Numbered from the stretch's first letter, positions 1 through 8,909 are shown. The stretch is DNA of 64,000 nt from Verrucomicrobiota bacterium (GCA_022709905.1 JAKLHY010000003.1:124001-188000), one strand, 5' to 3'. Notes: a model not told the origin generated them from the letters alone. Numbers and translations are program-made.

Positions 1-1
1 C

Positions 2-1537
2 GAACTGGCCATCCGGCAGTCGCTGGGCGCGACCTGGGCTCACGTGGCGCGCCAGATTGTGACCGAGACGGTATTACTGACGCTCATCGGCGGCTTGTGC
101 GGGATCGGATTCGGCTACCTCGGCGTCCGCCTTTTGTCCGTGTTCGGAGTGGACCGGCTGCCCCTCGGATCGGGCGTGGTTCTCGATGGACAGATTGTGT
201 TTATGGCGCTAGCGGGGGCCGCGATCATGGGCGTGGCGATCGCAATTCCGGTGGCCGCGTTCGTTCTCCGAAGTCATCTCGCCAGCGCCCTGCACACCCA
301 AAGCCGCGGCGACACCGGAAGTCACGCTGCGGAACGGCTCCGCCATGGCTTTGTCGTGGCGCAGATTGCCCTGGCATTCGTCCTGTTAAGCGGCGCTGGA
401 CTATTGGCCGTGAATTTGAAACGCACGATGGAGATTTCACCCGGGTTTCGCCCGGACGCTGTTCTGGCGGGACACATTTCTATGCTGCACCCGAACTATT
501 TCGGGCGTCCGTCGCGACTCCGGTTTGCCGAGCGGGCGGTCGAGACGATCGCAGGCCAGCCGGGGGTGCGGGCGGCCGGGATTGCGAATAACGTCCCCGT
601 CGGGGGCAAGGCGAGCGGCAACCAGCGGCGGGTGATGACCCCGGCAAACCGCGCCACCGTCGCGCCGGACTTCCTGCCCCTCGTGCCGAACATTTACGGC
701 GTGGTCGGCGATTTCTTTCGCGCGCTCGGGATTCCACTGAAGTCGGGAAGCCTGTTCGACGGATCGGAATCCCGTCGCGACGAGCGGGTGTGCATCGTGG
801 ACGAAACGTTCGCACGGCGGAGTTGGGGCGACACCGATCCGATCGGGCAATGGGTATATGACGGCCCCGAACCCATCCCCGGCCGCTTGCGATTCCGCGT
901 CATCGGCCTGGTGGGCGCGGTGAAGCAGACCGAACTGACCGAGCCGGCGAACGATGGCACACTGTATTTCCCGTTCCGGGACAGTCCGGTGGGCGACGAC
1001 GACCTTTACGTCGTCATCCGGACCGACCTGCGCCCGGAAGCCCTCGCGCCGTTGGTGCAACGGGTGATGCGCGGTGTGGAGCCCGAATTGCCCGTCAACG
1101 ACCTGCGCCCAATGGAGACCCGGATTGCGGACACACTGCTGATGCGGCGTTCGCCGGCGCTGCTGTCGGGCCTTTTTGCCGCAGTGGCCTTGCTGCTGTC
1201 GGCGGTCGGGACTTACGGCGTGCTGAGCTTCGCCGTGGCGCGGCGACGTCGTGAGATCGGCGTTCGCATGGCGCTGGGCGCGCTTCCATTCCAGATCGGC
1301 TGGCAATACCTGTGGCTCGGCCTGCGGCTCTTCGGAGCCGGAATGATCCTCGGCGCCGCTGGAGCCACGCTGGCCGGTCGCGCAATGCAAGGCCTCCTTT
1401 CCGAAGTGCCCCCATTCCATCCGGGCGTCGTGCTCGGCACGGCTGCGGCCCTGGGAATCATTTCGTCCCTGGCCTGCCTGCTGCCCGCGTTGCGCGCGGC
1501 GTCGGTGGATCCGATGGAAGCGCTGGGGTGCGAGTGA
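2..1537 (+). CDS. MacB/FtsX-type ABC permease, 5' end outside window
   Basis: The reading frame is open from base 2, so the gene starts upstream and the GTG at 44 is not its start. The visible 511 residues match the C-terminal two thirds of the long 'Acidobacterial duplicated orphan permease' family: an FtsX-like segment opening with ELAIRQSLGAT, a transmembrane stretch, a periplasmic MacB-like domain (about 150-390) and a second FtsX domain with the RRREIGVRMALGA signature, ending DPMEALGCE. Such proteins normally sit in the inner membrane, and many lack a dedicated ATPase. No ATPase gene is visible nearby. The stop codon overlaps a GTGAAAC tandem repeat. Several fragments of the same family lie in the next 10 kb, so this may be the only near-complete copy. 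Function of this subgroup is unknown. Confidence 0.85.
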   Translation, partial: ELAIRQSLGATWAHVARQIVTETVLLTLIGGLCGIGFGYLGVRLLSVFGVDRLPLGSGVVLDGQIVFMALAGAAIMGVAIAIPVAAFVLRSHLASALHTQSRGDTGSHAAERLRHGFVVAQIALAFVLLSGAGLLAVNLKRTMEISPGFRPDAVLAGHISMLHPNYFGRPSRLRFAERAVETIAGQPGVRAAGIANNVPVGGKASGNQRRVMTPANRATVAPDFLPLVPNIYGVVGDFFRALGIPLKSGSLFDGSESRRDERVCIVDETFARRSWGDTDPIGQWVYDGPEPIPGRLRFRVIGLVGAVKQTELTEPANDGTLYFPFRDSPVGDDDLYVVIRTDLRPEALAPLVQRVMRGVEPELPVNDLRPMETRIADTLLMRRSPALLSGLFAAVALLLSAVGTYGVLSFAVARRRREIGVRMALGALPFQIGWQYLWLGLRLFGAGMILGAAGATLAGRAMQGLLSEVPPFHPGVVLGTAAALGIISSLACLLPALRAASVDPMEALGCE

Positions 1538-1688
1538 AACGTGAAACGTGAAACGTGAAACGTGATGCGTGAAACGTGATGCGTGAGGGGGAGTGAAACG
1601 TGAAACAAAAGCTGAATGATCTGGGTAGTGACAGCCTCGGGGCGACGCTCGACGCGGTTTCGGAGGCGATCTTCTTCAACCGGCCGAT
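1461..1688 (+). repeat. Imperfect direct repeat, copy 1
   Basis: About 225 bases covering the last 25 codons of the permease, the GTGAAAC heptad tract and a further stretch translating as KQKLNDLGSDSLGATLDAV. It recurs with point changes and small indels at 2784-3008. Together the copies flank the DUF1080 remnant and the nucleotidyltransferase pair. Confidence 0.8.
1534..1606 (+). repeat. Heptanucleotide tandem repeat GTGAAAC
   Basis: Four exact GTGAAAC units (1534-1561), then variants GTGATGC, GTGAAAC, GTGATGC and GTGAGGG, three stray bases, and two more GTGAAAC units. The tract starts within the permease stop codon. A degenerate relative lies at about 2865-2899. Confidence 0.9.
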
Positions 1689-1708
1689 ACCCGTGGCTCA
1701 TCGCAACG

Positions 1709-1879
1709 CGGTGGTTTCACGTCCGTGGGGTCGTGGATCATCCGAAGGTGTGCGTTTATGTCAATGACGCCAAGGAACCCTGTCTGGGGGTAGACCAACT
1801 CAGCGAGCGCAAACAGGGGCGGATCGGTCTGTGGGTTGACACTGGCGGCGGCGAGTTTGCGAATTTGAAGATCCGATGA
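1709..1879 (+). pseudogene. C-terminal remnant of a DUF1080/LamG-like domain
   Basis: The frame reads RWFHVRGVVDHPKVCVYVN and ends GGGEFANLKIR at the stop. This matches, residue for residue in places, the end of the DUF1080-like domain in the chimeric ORF at 3738-5505 (WFHVRVMVAHPQISVFVN ... GGEFANLKITP). Only the last 56 or so residues survive, and they are joined directly to the direct-repeat sequence, so there is no start or upstream domain. It is a leftover of a second copy of that protein, not a working gene. Confidence 0.7.
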
Positions 1880-2063
1880 CGGACAATCGACATATCATTG
1901 AGCAGTGGAAACCATCCGAACCATCAGGTTTCGAATCGGCTTGCTCTGGCAGCAGCACGGGGTGAAGCAGGAGATGGTCGAGGAACGGTGCTTCCACCTC
2001 GAGCAACGCACGGCAGAAAATATTGTCGTCCGCGACGGGGCCGGCGGCCTTCGCCAATGGATT

Positions 2064-2537
2064 TCAAGCCTTGCGCTTGCCAACCCAGTAATCGCGGAAG
2101 CTCCGCAGTCGGCCGAGCGATTCCCGGTCCTTAATCCGGTTCGCCGCCACCTTGCTGGCAATGATGTCGTCCGGGTGGCAGACCGGAAACCCTTCCACGA
2201 TCACACGCCGTTGCCACGCGTCTTCGAAGCGCTCGATCCCGTCGGGCGCGAACACCAGGTCCAGATCAAACGGACCGTTCTTCAACTGGACAAAGTCCTT
2301 TCCGCGCTCGATCTCGGCCGCCTCCGTGTCAGTGAGCGAAAAGCCCAACTCGCGCAGTCCCGCCACCAGTGCGCGTCCGTTGGCCGGGGTGCGCTCCGGA
2401 AAAAGGTCGGCATCCTGGGTCGTGTCAGGAAAGCCGAGGATGATGGCCCCGGACATGCCGATAAAGAGATAGCGAACACCGTGGCGCGCGAAGGTGTCAC
2501 GGATTTCCTCCGCCTGCCGGTATTCAAACGCGCCCAT
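2064..2537 (-). CDS. Nucleotidyltransferase-fold protein (DUF6036/AbiEii-like)
   Basis: 157 residues starting MGAFEYRQAEEI. It carries a small polymerase-beta-type nucleotidyltransferase signature: GMSGAIILGF followed by DTTQDADLF, where the spaced aspartates would bind metal, then a third acidic strand (DLDLVF) and the conserved PDDIIASKVAANRIKD segment. I chose the ATG at 2537 because the domain begins there; the longer frame reads low-complexity arginine-rich residues. The start overlaps the stop of the upstream 70-aa gene by 14 bases, so the two are probably co-translated. Related proteins occur as toxin or antitoxin halves, but nothing here proves that role. The pair sits between two imperfect direct repeats. 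Confidence 0.7.
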   Translation of the reverse strand: MGAFEYRQAEEIRDTFARHGVRYLFIGMSGAIILGFPDTTQDADLFPERTPANGRALVAGLRELGFSLTDTEAAEIERGKDFVQLKNGPFDLDLVFAPDGIERFEDAWQRRVIVEGFPVCHPDDIIASKVAANRIKDRESLGRLRSFRDYWVGKRKA

Positions 2538-2736
2538 AGCCGAGCCAGTCGGGGAGGTTGTCCTGGCACCACCGGCGGTATTCCTCCATGCTTTCAAACG
2601 AGCGGAAGCGGGCATCGTCCAGGACTGGCTTGTAGGTGCGCACGAAGGCGTAGCGAAACCGCTGCGCCAGTGGGCGCCGCGCCGCCGCCTCGAATTCGGC
2701 CAGCCAGTCGGGCTGGATTTCACTCTCCGCGCTCAT
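2524..2736 (-). CDS. Small partner of the nucleotidyltransferase, unknown function
   Basis: 70 residues (MSAESEIQPDWLAEF ... DNLPDWLGYGRV), acidic at the N-terminus and rich in aromatic residues. I recognise no named domain. Its 3' end overlaps the nucleotidyltransferase start, which suggests one transcript and coupled translation. Small proteins ahead of this kind of nucleotidyltransferase could be the cognate neutraliser or scaffold; that is inference from arrangement only. Confidence 0.6.
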   Translation of the reverse strand: MSAESEIQPDWLAEFEAAARRPLAQRFRYAFVRTYKPVLDDARFRSFESMEEYRRWCQDNLPDWLGYGRV

Positions 2737-2783
2737 GGGCTAAGCCTAAGGTTTGGGGGCCCCTTCGGCAAGCTCGGCTTTTA

Positions 2784-3008
2784 TTTCATCCCCGGCCTGC
2801 CTGCTGCCCGCGATGCCCGCGGCGTTGATGGATCCGATGGAGGCGCTGAGGTGTGAATGAAACGTGATGAATGAAACGTGAAATGTGATGGGTGAGGGGG
2901 AGCGTAGTGGCGGAGCAAAACATGAAACAAAAGCTGGATGATCTGGGTGGTGGCAGCCTCGGGGCAACGCTCGACGCAGTTTCGGAGGCGCTCTTCTTCA
3001 GCCGACGA
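2784..3008 (+). repeat. Imperfect direct repeat, copy 2
   Basis: Counterpart of 1461-1688. It includes a permease tail (2795-2860, reading ACLLPAMPAALMDPMEALRC then stop), a decayed GTGAAAC heptad tract and the KQKLDDLGGGSLGATLDAV segment. It has more substitutions than copy 1 and an extra insertion of about 15 bases before the KQKL segment. Confidence 0.8.
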
Positions 3009-3063
3009 TTTCGTTCGCTCTGGGGGCGATGCGAGAAGAAGCCGGAAATATGCGCGAAACAGC

Positions 3064-3633
3064 GCATCCACCTCAGTCAGCGCAATACAGAGAATATCGC
3101 CGCCGGCCTGTCGCCGGAGGAGGCGTCGCGCGAGGCGCAGAAGCGGTTTGGCAATCTGCAAAGCGTTCACGAGGAATGCCGCGAGTCTCGTGATGTGAAT
3201 TCAGACCATGGCCGATCGGTTCGCCTCCAGCATCGCGACCGAGCGGATGACCATGATGCTGCTCGGTGTGTTTGCCACCGTGGCTTTGCTGCTGGCTGCG
3301 GTCGGTCTTTATGGCGTTCTTAGTTACACCAGCCAACAACGCACCCGCGAGATCGGCATCCGGCTGGCTTTGGGAGCGGCACCGGGATCCATCTCTATTC
3401 TGATTGTCAGACATGGCTTGAAGCTCGCGGGTTCGGGCCTACTGTTGGGATTGCTGGCGGCATTGGGTTTGACCCGTTTTCTGCGTGGCGTGCTCTATGA
3501 AGTGTCGCCCCTGGACGCACAGAGCTTTACAATCGTGGTGATCGTGCTTGCCGGCATCGGCCTGCTCGCTTGTTGGTTGCCCGCCCACCGGGCGGCCAAG
3601 GTCGATCCGATGATGGCGCTGAGACAAGAATGA
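3064..3633 (+). pseudogene. Orphan-permease head fused to tail, middle deleted
   Basis: Bases 3064-3198 encode the cytoplasmic head typical of orphan permeases (HLSQRNTENIAAGLSPEEAS ... KRFGNLQSVHEECRESRDV). Directly after, in another frame, 3208-3633 encodes the terminal FtsX domain from QTMADRFASS through QQRTREIGIRLALGAA to AAKVDPMMALRQE. The first transmembrane segment, the periplasmic domain and the central FtsX domain are absent, about 600 residues judged by the family. The tail alone could be translated from the ATG at 3208 as a 141-residue four-helix protein, but a function is unlikely. Confidence 0.75.
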
Positions 3634-3737
3634 ATTAGTAGCCTCAGAGGTGACGGCGCGAGCTTGCCCCCGATGAATCAACTGAACCTGAAAACCGATA
3701 CCGACCGCCGACCAACTTCAGTGGTCAGTCACCCACT

Positions 3738-5505
3738 ATGAACACATTATTCCAAGATCTGCGTTTCGGCCTTCGGATGCTACGGAAGAATCCCGGAGTC
3801 ACGGTAATTGCGCTGCTCACGCTCGCGCTTTGCATCGGCGCCAATTTGACCATCCTCGCCGTGATCGACGCCATCCTTGTCCGTCCACTGCCGTTTCCCG
3901 TGTCCGACCGTCTCGTAACGATATTCAACAGCTATCCCAAAGCAGGACTCGACCGTGGCGGGGCTTCATTCGCCAATTATTACAGTCGCCGCGGGAACAT
4001 CCCCGCATTCTCTCACATGGCGGCGTTCAAACCGGATACGGCGATCATCGGAGAGCCGGGTTCCGTGGAACCGCGGGAGATCATGCGCATTACCCCCGAG
4101 TCCTTTGCCACTCTTGGCGTCGGCCCGACCTTGGGACGCGCGTTCATGGAGGACGAGATGACCTACGACACCGACCGCGTGGTCACCTCCACGGAAAAGG
4201 AGGGACGGCCAGCGATTCGTTTCGACGAGCGGGCGGGGGGCGGGGTTGGCTGGTGGCCGGACATTACGTTCGCCAATGGCGCCCTCGAATTGGACGTGCG
4301 CGGCAAGGACGTTTACCAGAAGAGCTTCCTGGGTATCGCCTTCCACGGCCAGGATGAGAAGACCTATGATGTCGTCTATTTCCGCCCCTTCAACTTCCGT
4401 GCGACCGATCCGGCGCGACGGAATCACGCCGTGCAATACGTCGCCCTGCCCGCCTACGACTGGCAGAAACTCCGAAGCGAGCAGCCAGAGAAATTCGAGA
4501 AGGCGGTCACTCCGGTCTCCGATCCGAATAGTTGGTTCCATGTGCGCGTCATGGTGGCACATCCCCAGATCAGCGTGTTCGTGAACGGGGCAGCGGAGCC
4601 GTGCCTGGCGGTCGAGCAGTTGAGCAACCGGAAGACGGGTTGGGTTGGTTTTTGGGTGGGCCACGGCTCGGGCGGCGAGTTTGCCAATCTCAAGATCACC
4701 CCGGTCGCGCAACCACCTCTGTCCGTAAAGGCCGGATCTCCGGCGCAAACTCACCTTCCCACTGGGGTGGAATTGCCGGCCAGGTTCACCGCACCCCTCA
4801 AGCTGCCCACGGGAGCGAAGCCGCTCGAACTGGTTCAGGTTGGCGGAATTGGCACCGTCAGGCCTTTTTTGATTGGCCAATACGAGGTCACCCAAGCGCA
4901 ATACACGGTCGTCGTAGGGAACAACCCGAGCGAGCACAAGTCGGGACACGATTACCCGGTCGAAACAGTCAATTGGGACGAGGCTAAGGTTTTCTGCCAG
5001 AAACTCACTTCGTCCTTGCCAGAGTCGCTCAAGGGCAAAACCGCATTCCGGCTGCCCACCGACGCAGAGTGGAGTGTGGCGGTCGGCTTGCCAAACGAGA
5101 ACGGGGGCACGCCCAAGGAGAAGGACTTTGGGATCAAAGACACGTATCCATAGGGCAAGCAATGGCCGCCACCCAGTGGCGCCGGCAACTACTACGACGC
5201 GGCCGCCAAGAAGAAACACTCGGAAGGGGACTTCATTGAAGTCTATAATGACGGCTATGCCGAAACCTCCCCGGTGGGCGCTTTCGAGCCGAATGCGCTT
5301 GGCCTCTATGACCTGGGGGGGCAATGTGTGGGAATGGTGCGAAGACTGGTATGACGACACACACGAATCTCGCGTGTTGCGTGGGGCGTCGTGGCGCACT
5401 GGCAAGCGCGACCGCCTGCTTTCATCGCGCCGGTTGGACGGACCGCCCGAGGCGCGCGGTTCCTATGTTGGCTTCCGGGTGGTCTTGGCTCAGCCGGCTC
5501 GGTAA
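3738..5505 (+). pseudogene. Chimera: permease head + DUF1080-like + formylglycine-generating-enzyme domain
   Basis: The first 150 or so codons are an orphan-permease head (MNTLFQDLRFGLRMLRKNPG, one transmembrane segment, start of the periplasmic domain up to YDTDRVV). At about 4185 the frame passes without a stop into a DUF1080/concanavalin-like domain (GRPAIRFDERAGGG to EFANLKITP), then a SUMF1/FGE-sulfatase domain from about 4810 (IGQYEVTQAQYTVVVGNNPS, FRLPTDAEW). The FGE part is broken twice. TAG at 5151 replaces what in the family is Trp (YP-stop-GKQWPPP). A run of seven G near 5318 shifts the frame just before NVWEWCEDWYDD. The last block ends RGSYVGFRVVLAQPAR. The natural gene was probably DUF1080-FGE, and the permease head is foreign. 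Confidence 0.75.
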
Positions 5506-5528
5506 AACCGCAACACTAGACAAATCAC

Positions 5529-6569
5529 ATGCAGACGACTATACATCGCGAAGCCGATCGGGTGTGGCTCAAAGGCGTGTCCGGCTGGTCCTTGCACGAG
5601 CGACCCAGCTCGGTCCACGCGGCTCAGGCCGCGGTCATGCAGGCGGTGGGTGAAGACCTCACCTATGATTATCTCCTCGGAGTCTCGGGTCTGGCGTTTC
5701 GCATGCAGGTCTCCAAGAAGACGCTTTGCCCGAGTTCGCCGCATGCGTTCTGCGGCTACCCCTGCGTGGCGAGGTCCAGGGAGTCGCTGCCTTGGCAGCT
5801 GCAGGTCATCGAAATGAAGCCTGAACAGAAGGAGAGTACCCAAGCAGCCCGGCAGGCGGTCGTAAATAGCATTGAGCGGAGAGTGCCCGTGCAATACGGT
5901 AATGAGGAAGACGGGATCATCATCGGCTACCAGCGAAAGGGCGAGGAATGGATCTGCTTGCACCCGCTGCGAGACCGTGGCCAGAAACCCTTTGTCACAT
6001 CCGAGTGGCCCTGGGGTGTCGCCGTGTTCGGGGAGCGAAAGCCGCACCTGGCGACTCGGCGCGAACTGGCGATCGGCGCGATGGAGCAAGCGGTCAAGAT
6101 GGCCCGCACCGACGAGGCTGAGGCGTATTACTTGAGATTCCGCGCCTGGGACGATTACATCGTCCGGCTTAACGCCATGGACACCGCCGACGACAATACG
6201 AAGAGCGAAGCTCTCTTGGGCAACGCCTGGATTTATCAATGTCTGACGAGTTACCGGGCTTCTGCTGCCTACTATCTGCGCGAGGTGGCCTGCGACTTTG
6301 AATCGCCAGTCGCGGCCCACCTGTCCCACGCTGCTCACCTGTATGAGCGAATCGCCGGCGAGGTTCTGAGCGACAAGGAACACATGCCCCCTCGAATTGC
6401 TCCGTTCCCGGGCGGACCCGATGATGGGAAGTTCTGGACGGCCGAGATGCGCCGTGAACAGGTGCGGAGACTCGAAGCCGCTCTACCATTGGAGCGGGAG
6501 GCCATTGGCGAAATCGAGGTCGCTCTCTACCAGATAACCAGCGGGGCCGAATTCAGGAAGAATAAATGA
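5529..6569 (+). CDS. BtrH_N-like papain-fold protein, hypothetical
   Basis: 346 residues, no signal peptide. The N-terminal half resembles the butirosin-H N-terminal family: a segment SSVHAAQAAVMQAVGEDLTY, then DYLLGVSGLAFRMQV, and later VPVQYGNEEDGIIIGYQ and EEWICLHPL. In that family these surround a peptidase-like site that moves acyl groups. Here the position where a nucleophilic Cys would be expected reads Ser-Ser-Val-His, so catalytic status is unclear. The C-terminal half (about 180-330) is helical and rich in Ala and Tyr. Its stop overlaps an ATG of the next frame. Family assignment is by eye and moderate; expression is likely because the frame is long and clean. Confidence 0.6.
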   Translation: MQTTIHREADRVWLKGVSGWSLHERPSSVHAAQAAVMQAVGEDLTYDYLLGVSGLAFRMQVSKKTLCPSSPHAFCGYPCVARSRESLPWQLQVIEMKPEQKESTQAARQAVVNSIERRVPVQYGNEEDGIIIGYQRKGEEWICLHPLRDRGQKPFVTSEWPWGVAVFGERKPHLATRRELAIGAMEQAVKMARTDEAEAYYLRFRAWDDYIVRLNAMDTADDNTKSEALLGNAWIYQCLTSYRASAAYYLREVACDFESPVAAHLSHAAHLYERIAGEVLSDKEHMPPRIAPFPGGPDDGKFWTAEMRREQVRRLEAALPLEREAIGEIEVALYQITSGAEFRKNK

Positions 6570-6661
6570 AGAAACGTCGCATCATCCCCCTCCCCAAGGG
6601 CAGCGTAATGGGGGAAAAGGGAGTCTTCGTTCAACGCGACTCGCGCAACCGGGGGACAGCA

Positions 6662-7078
6662 ATGCCAAAATCGCCCGAGGTGGCTGTCGTCCGGGCATTC
6701 ATCGCCACGATCAACGGCCAAGATCTCGCGACGCTTTCCTCCTTGATGCCGGAGGATCACCAGTTTGCGGATTCGGGCGGTTCGGTCATGTCTGGCCGAG
6801 AAACAATGCTGGCCGCCTGGCGACAATATTTCGCCATGTTTCCTGACTACCGAATCCGAGTGGACTCGATGATGCAGCACGATACGATCGTTACCGTTTT
6901 TGGATCATGGTCCGGAACCTATGCCGGCAAACGGGGCGCCGTGCCGGAGAACGCCGTGAGTGGGCCAGCAGTTTGGAGGGCCTTGGTAGAGAATGCCAAG
7001 AACAAGACCTGGCAAGTGTACGCGGACCAGACCGAGACGGCCGAAGTGGTAAAACGAAACCAAAGCCAGGGAGAATAA
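6662..7078 (+). CDS. SnoaL/NTF2-like protein
   Basis: 138 residues of the nuclear-transport-factor-2 fold: VVRAFIATINGQDLATLSSL (helix), MPEDHQFADSGG, a WRQYFAMFPDYRIRVDSM helix-turn and antiparallel strands with VTVFGSWSGTYAG. Proteins of this kind bind or isomerise small hydrophobic molecules; the substrate is not predictable. I chose the ATG at 6662, which has a GGGGGA stretch 6-12 bases upstream and begins just before the fold. An alternative ATG at 6566 overlaps the previous stop but adds 32 basic residues outside the fold. It lies in a three-gene run with its neighbours. Confidence 0.7.
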   Translation: MPKSPEVAVVRAFIATINGQDLATLSSLMPEDHQFADSGGSVMSGRETMLAAWRQYFAMFPDYRIRVDSMMQHDTIVTVFGSWSGTYAGKRGAVPENAVSGPAVWRALVENAKNKTWQVYADQTETAEVVKRNQSQGE

Positions 7079-7085
7079 GCAACTT

Positions 7086-7508
7086 ATGACACCTGCAAAC
7101 GCATTTATAAACAAACCATACCAGCCGACTGAAGCGGAAATGGCGACGGCGCTCGGCCCGGCCAAGGCGTCCTGGGATCGACTGCTGACTGAGCTATCGC
7201 AGGAGTATGGCGTGGATATCCACGAGTGGAAATGTCACTCCCCAAAATGGGGCTGGTCGTTGCGGGTCAAACGCAAAGCGCGGACGATTGTCTGGCTTTC
7301 GCCGTCGTCCGGTTGTTTTACAGTGCTATTTATCCTGGGGGGTAAGGCGATGCAAGCGGCGTGGCAAAGTCAATTGCCTCAGCGGATTGTCAAGGTCATG
7401 GAGAAAGCCCCAAAGTACCCTGAAGGCACTGGTGTCCGGCTCGTGGTAAAATCGCCAAAAGACATTGCTGCACTGCTGAAACTCGCGACAATAAAATTGG
7501 CGAACTAA
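7086..7508 (+). CDS. DUF3788 family protein
   Basis: 140 residues matching the DUF3788 pattern: KASWDRLLTELSQEYGVDIH, then EWKCHSPKWGWSLRVKRKAR, IVWLSPSSGCFTVLFILGGKA and a C-terminal GVRLVVKSPKDIAALLKLATIK. The aromatic-rich beta core suggests a small soluble binding protein; no biochemical role is established for the family. It starts 7 bases after the NTF2-like gene, so it is probably co-transcribed. Confidence 0.75.
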   Translation: MTPANAFINKPYQPTEAEMATALGPAKASWDRLLTELSQEYGVDIHEWKCHSPKWGWSLRVKRKARTIVWLSPSSGCFTVLFILGGKAMQAAWQSQLPQRIVKVMEKAPKYPEGTGVRLVVKSPKDIAALLKLATIKLAN

Positions 7509-7972
7509 GTGAACATGCGAACCCTACGAACCCTGTGGTTAAAGCTCAGCACCCAGCAGGAATTACTGGGCCGTTCGATAGCGCCGGACAGGCTTTTCGC
7601 GTCGCTGGGCGGCGCCCTCGCGCTGCTGGCGGTGCTGCTGTCGGGTATCGGGCTCTATAGGCTCATGGCCTACAACGTCGCGCGTCGCATACCGGAGATT
7701 GGTCTCCGCATGGCGCTCGGGGCGAGCCGGTACAACGCCGCCGGGCCGATTCTGCGCGAAGCTCTGTTGCTCGTTTTGGCCGGTATCGGTGTCGGCCTAC
7801 CCATGGCGCTCGCCTTGACTCGGCTCATCAAGAACCAGCTCTATGGTGTCGCCCCGATTGATCCCATCACCCTCATCTGCGTCTCGGGCCAGCTAATTTT
7901 GTTGGCCATACTGTCCGCCTGGATTCCCGCGCGCCGCGGGTTGACCCCATGGTGGCGCTGAGGTTTGAATGA
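7509..7972 (+). pseudogene. Orphan-permease C-terminal FtsX domain, frameshifted
   Basis: The frame begins directly after the DUF3788 stop and reads the last FtsX domain of an orphan permease (APDRLFASLGGALALLAVLL, RRIPEIGLRMALGASR, LYGVAPIDPITL). One base is lost near 7938: the uncorrected frame ends RRGLTPWWR, while the next frame restores VDPMVALRFE and a stop at 7970-7972, the family's normal ending. The N-terminal two thirds of the protein are missing. Confidence 0.8.
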
Positions 7973-8006
7973 AACCTTCAATAAATCGAATAAGAATGAA
8001 TACTGT

Positions 8007-8909
8007 ATGAAACGATTTCGCATCTATCAGGTGGACGCCTTTACCACCGAACGGTTCCGGGGAAATCCCGCTGGCGTGGTGTTGAATGCCGATGGTTTGA
8101 CCGAAAGCCAGATGCAGGCCTTGGCACGGGAGTTGAACAACTCGGAAACGGCCTATGTTCTATCGCCTACGGCGGCGGACCACGAAGTATGGATTCGCTT
8201 TTTTACTCCGACCACGGAAGTGCCTTCTTGCGGGCACGCCACCATCGCGGCGCATTACGTGCGCGCACGGGAGAACGGTCTTCCCGCCTGCACGGTGTTG
8301 CAGAAGATTGGTGTAGGCATTCTGCCCGTTGAAATTATCCCAGTCGGAAATGACTACAAGGTCGTCATGACACAGGGCGCGGTGGAGTTTAGCCAGACCC
8401 TTAGCGGCGATCGCGCCGCGGCCATTACCGGGGCGCTGGGATTATCGGCGGCGGATCTGGACGCGCGCTGCCCCATCCAGATCGTTTCCACAGGCCATTC
8501 AAAGGTCCTGATCGGCATTCGCGAACGTTCCAAGTTGAATGCCCTTTGTCCGGACCTGACGCGTCTCGCCGCGATCAGCCGCGAAATCCGATGTAACGGC
8601 TACTATGTCTTCACGTTAACCACGAAAGGGGACGACGTGCTGGCGCATGGCCGGATGTTTGCCCCCGGGATAGGCATTCCTGAGGACCCAGTGACGGGTA
8701 ATGCAAACGGCCCGCTGGGCGCCTTCTTAGTGAAGCACAACTTGGTTGCCTCCAGTGGAGATACCTTCACGTTTAAAGCGCAGCAAGGAGAAGCCATCGG
8801 CCGCACGGGCACGGTGGAGGTCACGGTTGCCGTGAGGGAGGGAAATCCGGAGCGCGTGCAAGTCGCTGGTCGGGCCGTGATCGTGTTCCAGACCGACGTG
8901 GAGCTGTGA
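8007..8909 (+). CDS. PhzF-family epimerase/isomerase
   Basis: 300 residues with the family landmarks: FTTERFRGNPAGVVL near the N-terminus, the ELNNSETAYV segment whose Glu is the catalytic base in PhzF, FFTPTTEVPSCGHATIAA closing the first lobe, and GIPEDPVTGNANGPLGAFL in the second lobe. The two-lobed diaminopimelate-epimerase-like fold isomerises small molecules; PhzF acts on dihydro-hydroxyanthranilate, but no phenazine genes are nearby and the substrate here is unknown. The ATG at 8007 (MKRFRIYQVDAFTT) is preferred over 7965. It is likely a stand-alone cytosolic enzyme. Confidence 0.88.
   Translation: MKRFRIYQVDAFTTERFRGNPAGVVLNADGLTESQMQALARELNNSETAYVLSPTAADHEVWIRFFTPTTEVPSCGHATIAAHYVRARENGLPACTVLQKIGVGILPVEIIPVGNDYKVVMTQGAVEFSQTLSGDRAAAITGALGLSAADLDARCPIQIVSTGHSKVLIGIRERSKLNALCPDLTRLAAISREIRCNGYYVFTLTTKGDDVLAHGRMFAPGIGIPEDPVTGNANGPLGAFLVKHNLVASSGDTFTFKAQQGEAIGRTGTVEVTVAVREGNPERVQVAGRAVIVFQTDVEL

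Noticed and set aside
437..1420. 327-residue minus-strand frame inside the permease
   Set aside because: Shadow of a high-GC gene. Composition is Arg/His/Gln-rich and there are no motifs; the plus strand is the real gene.
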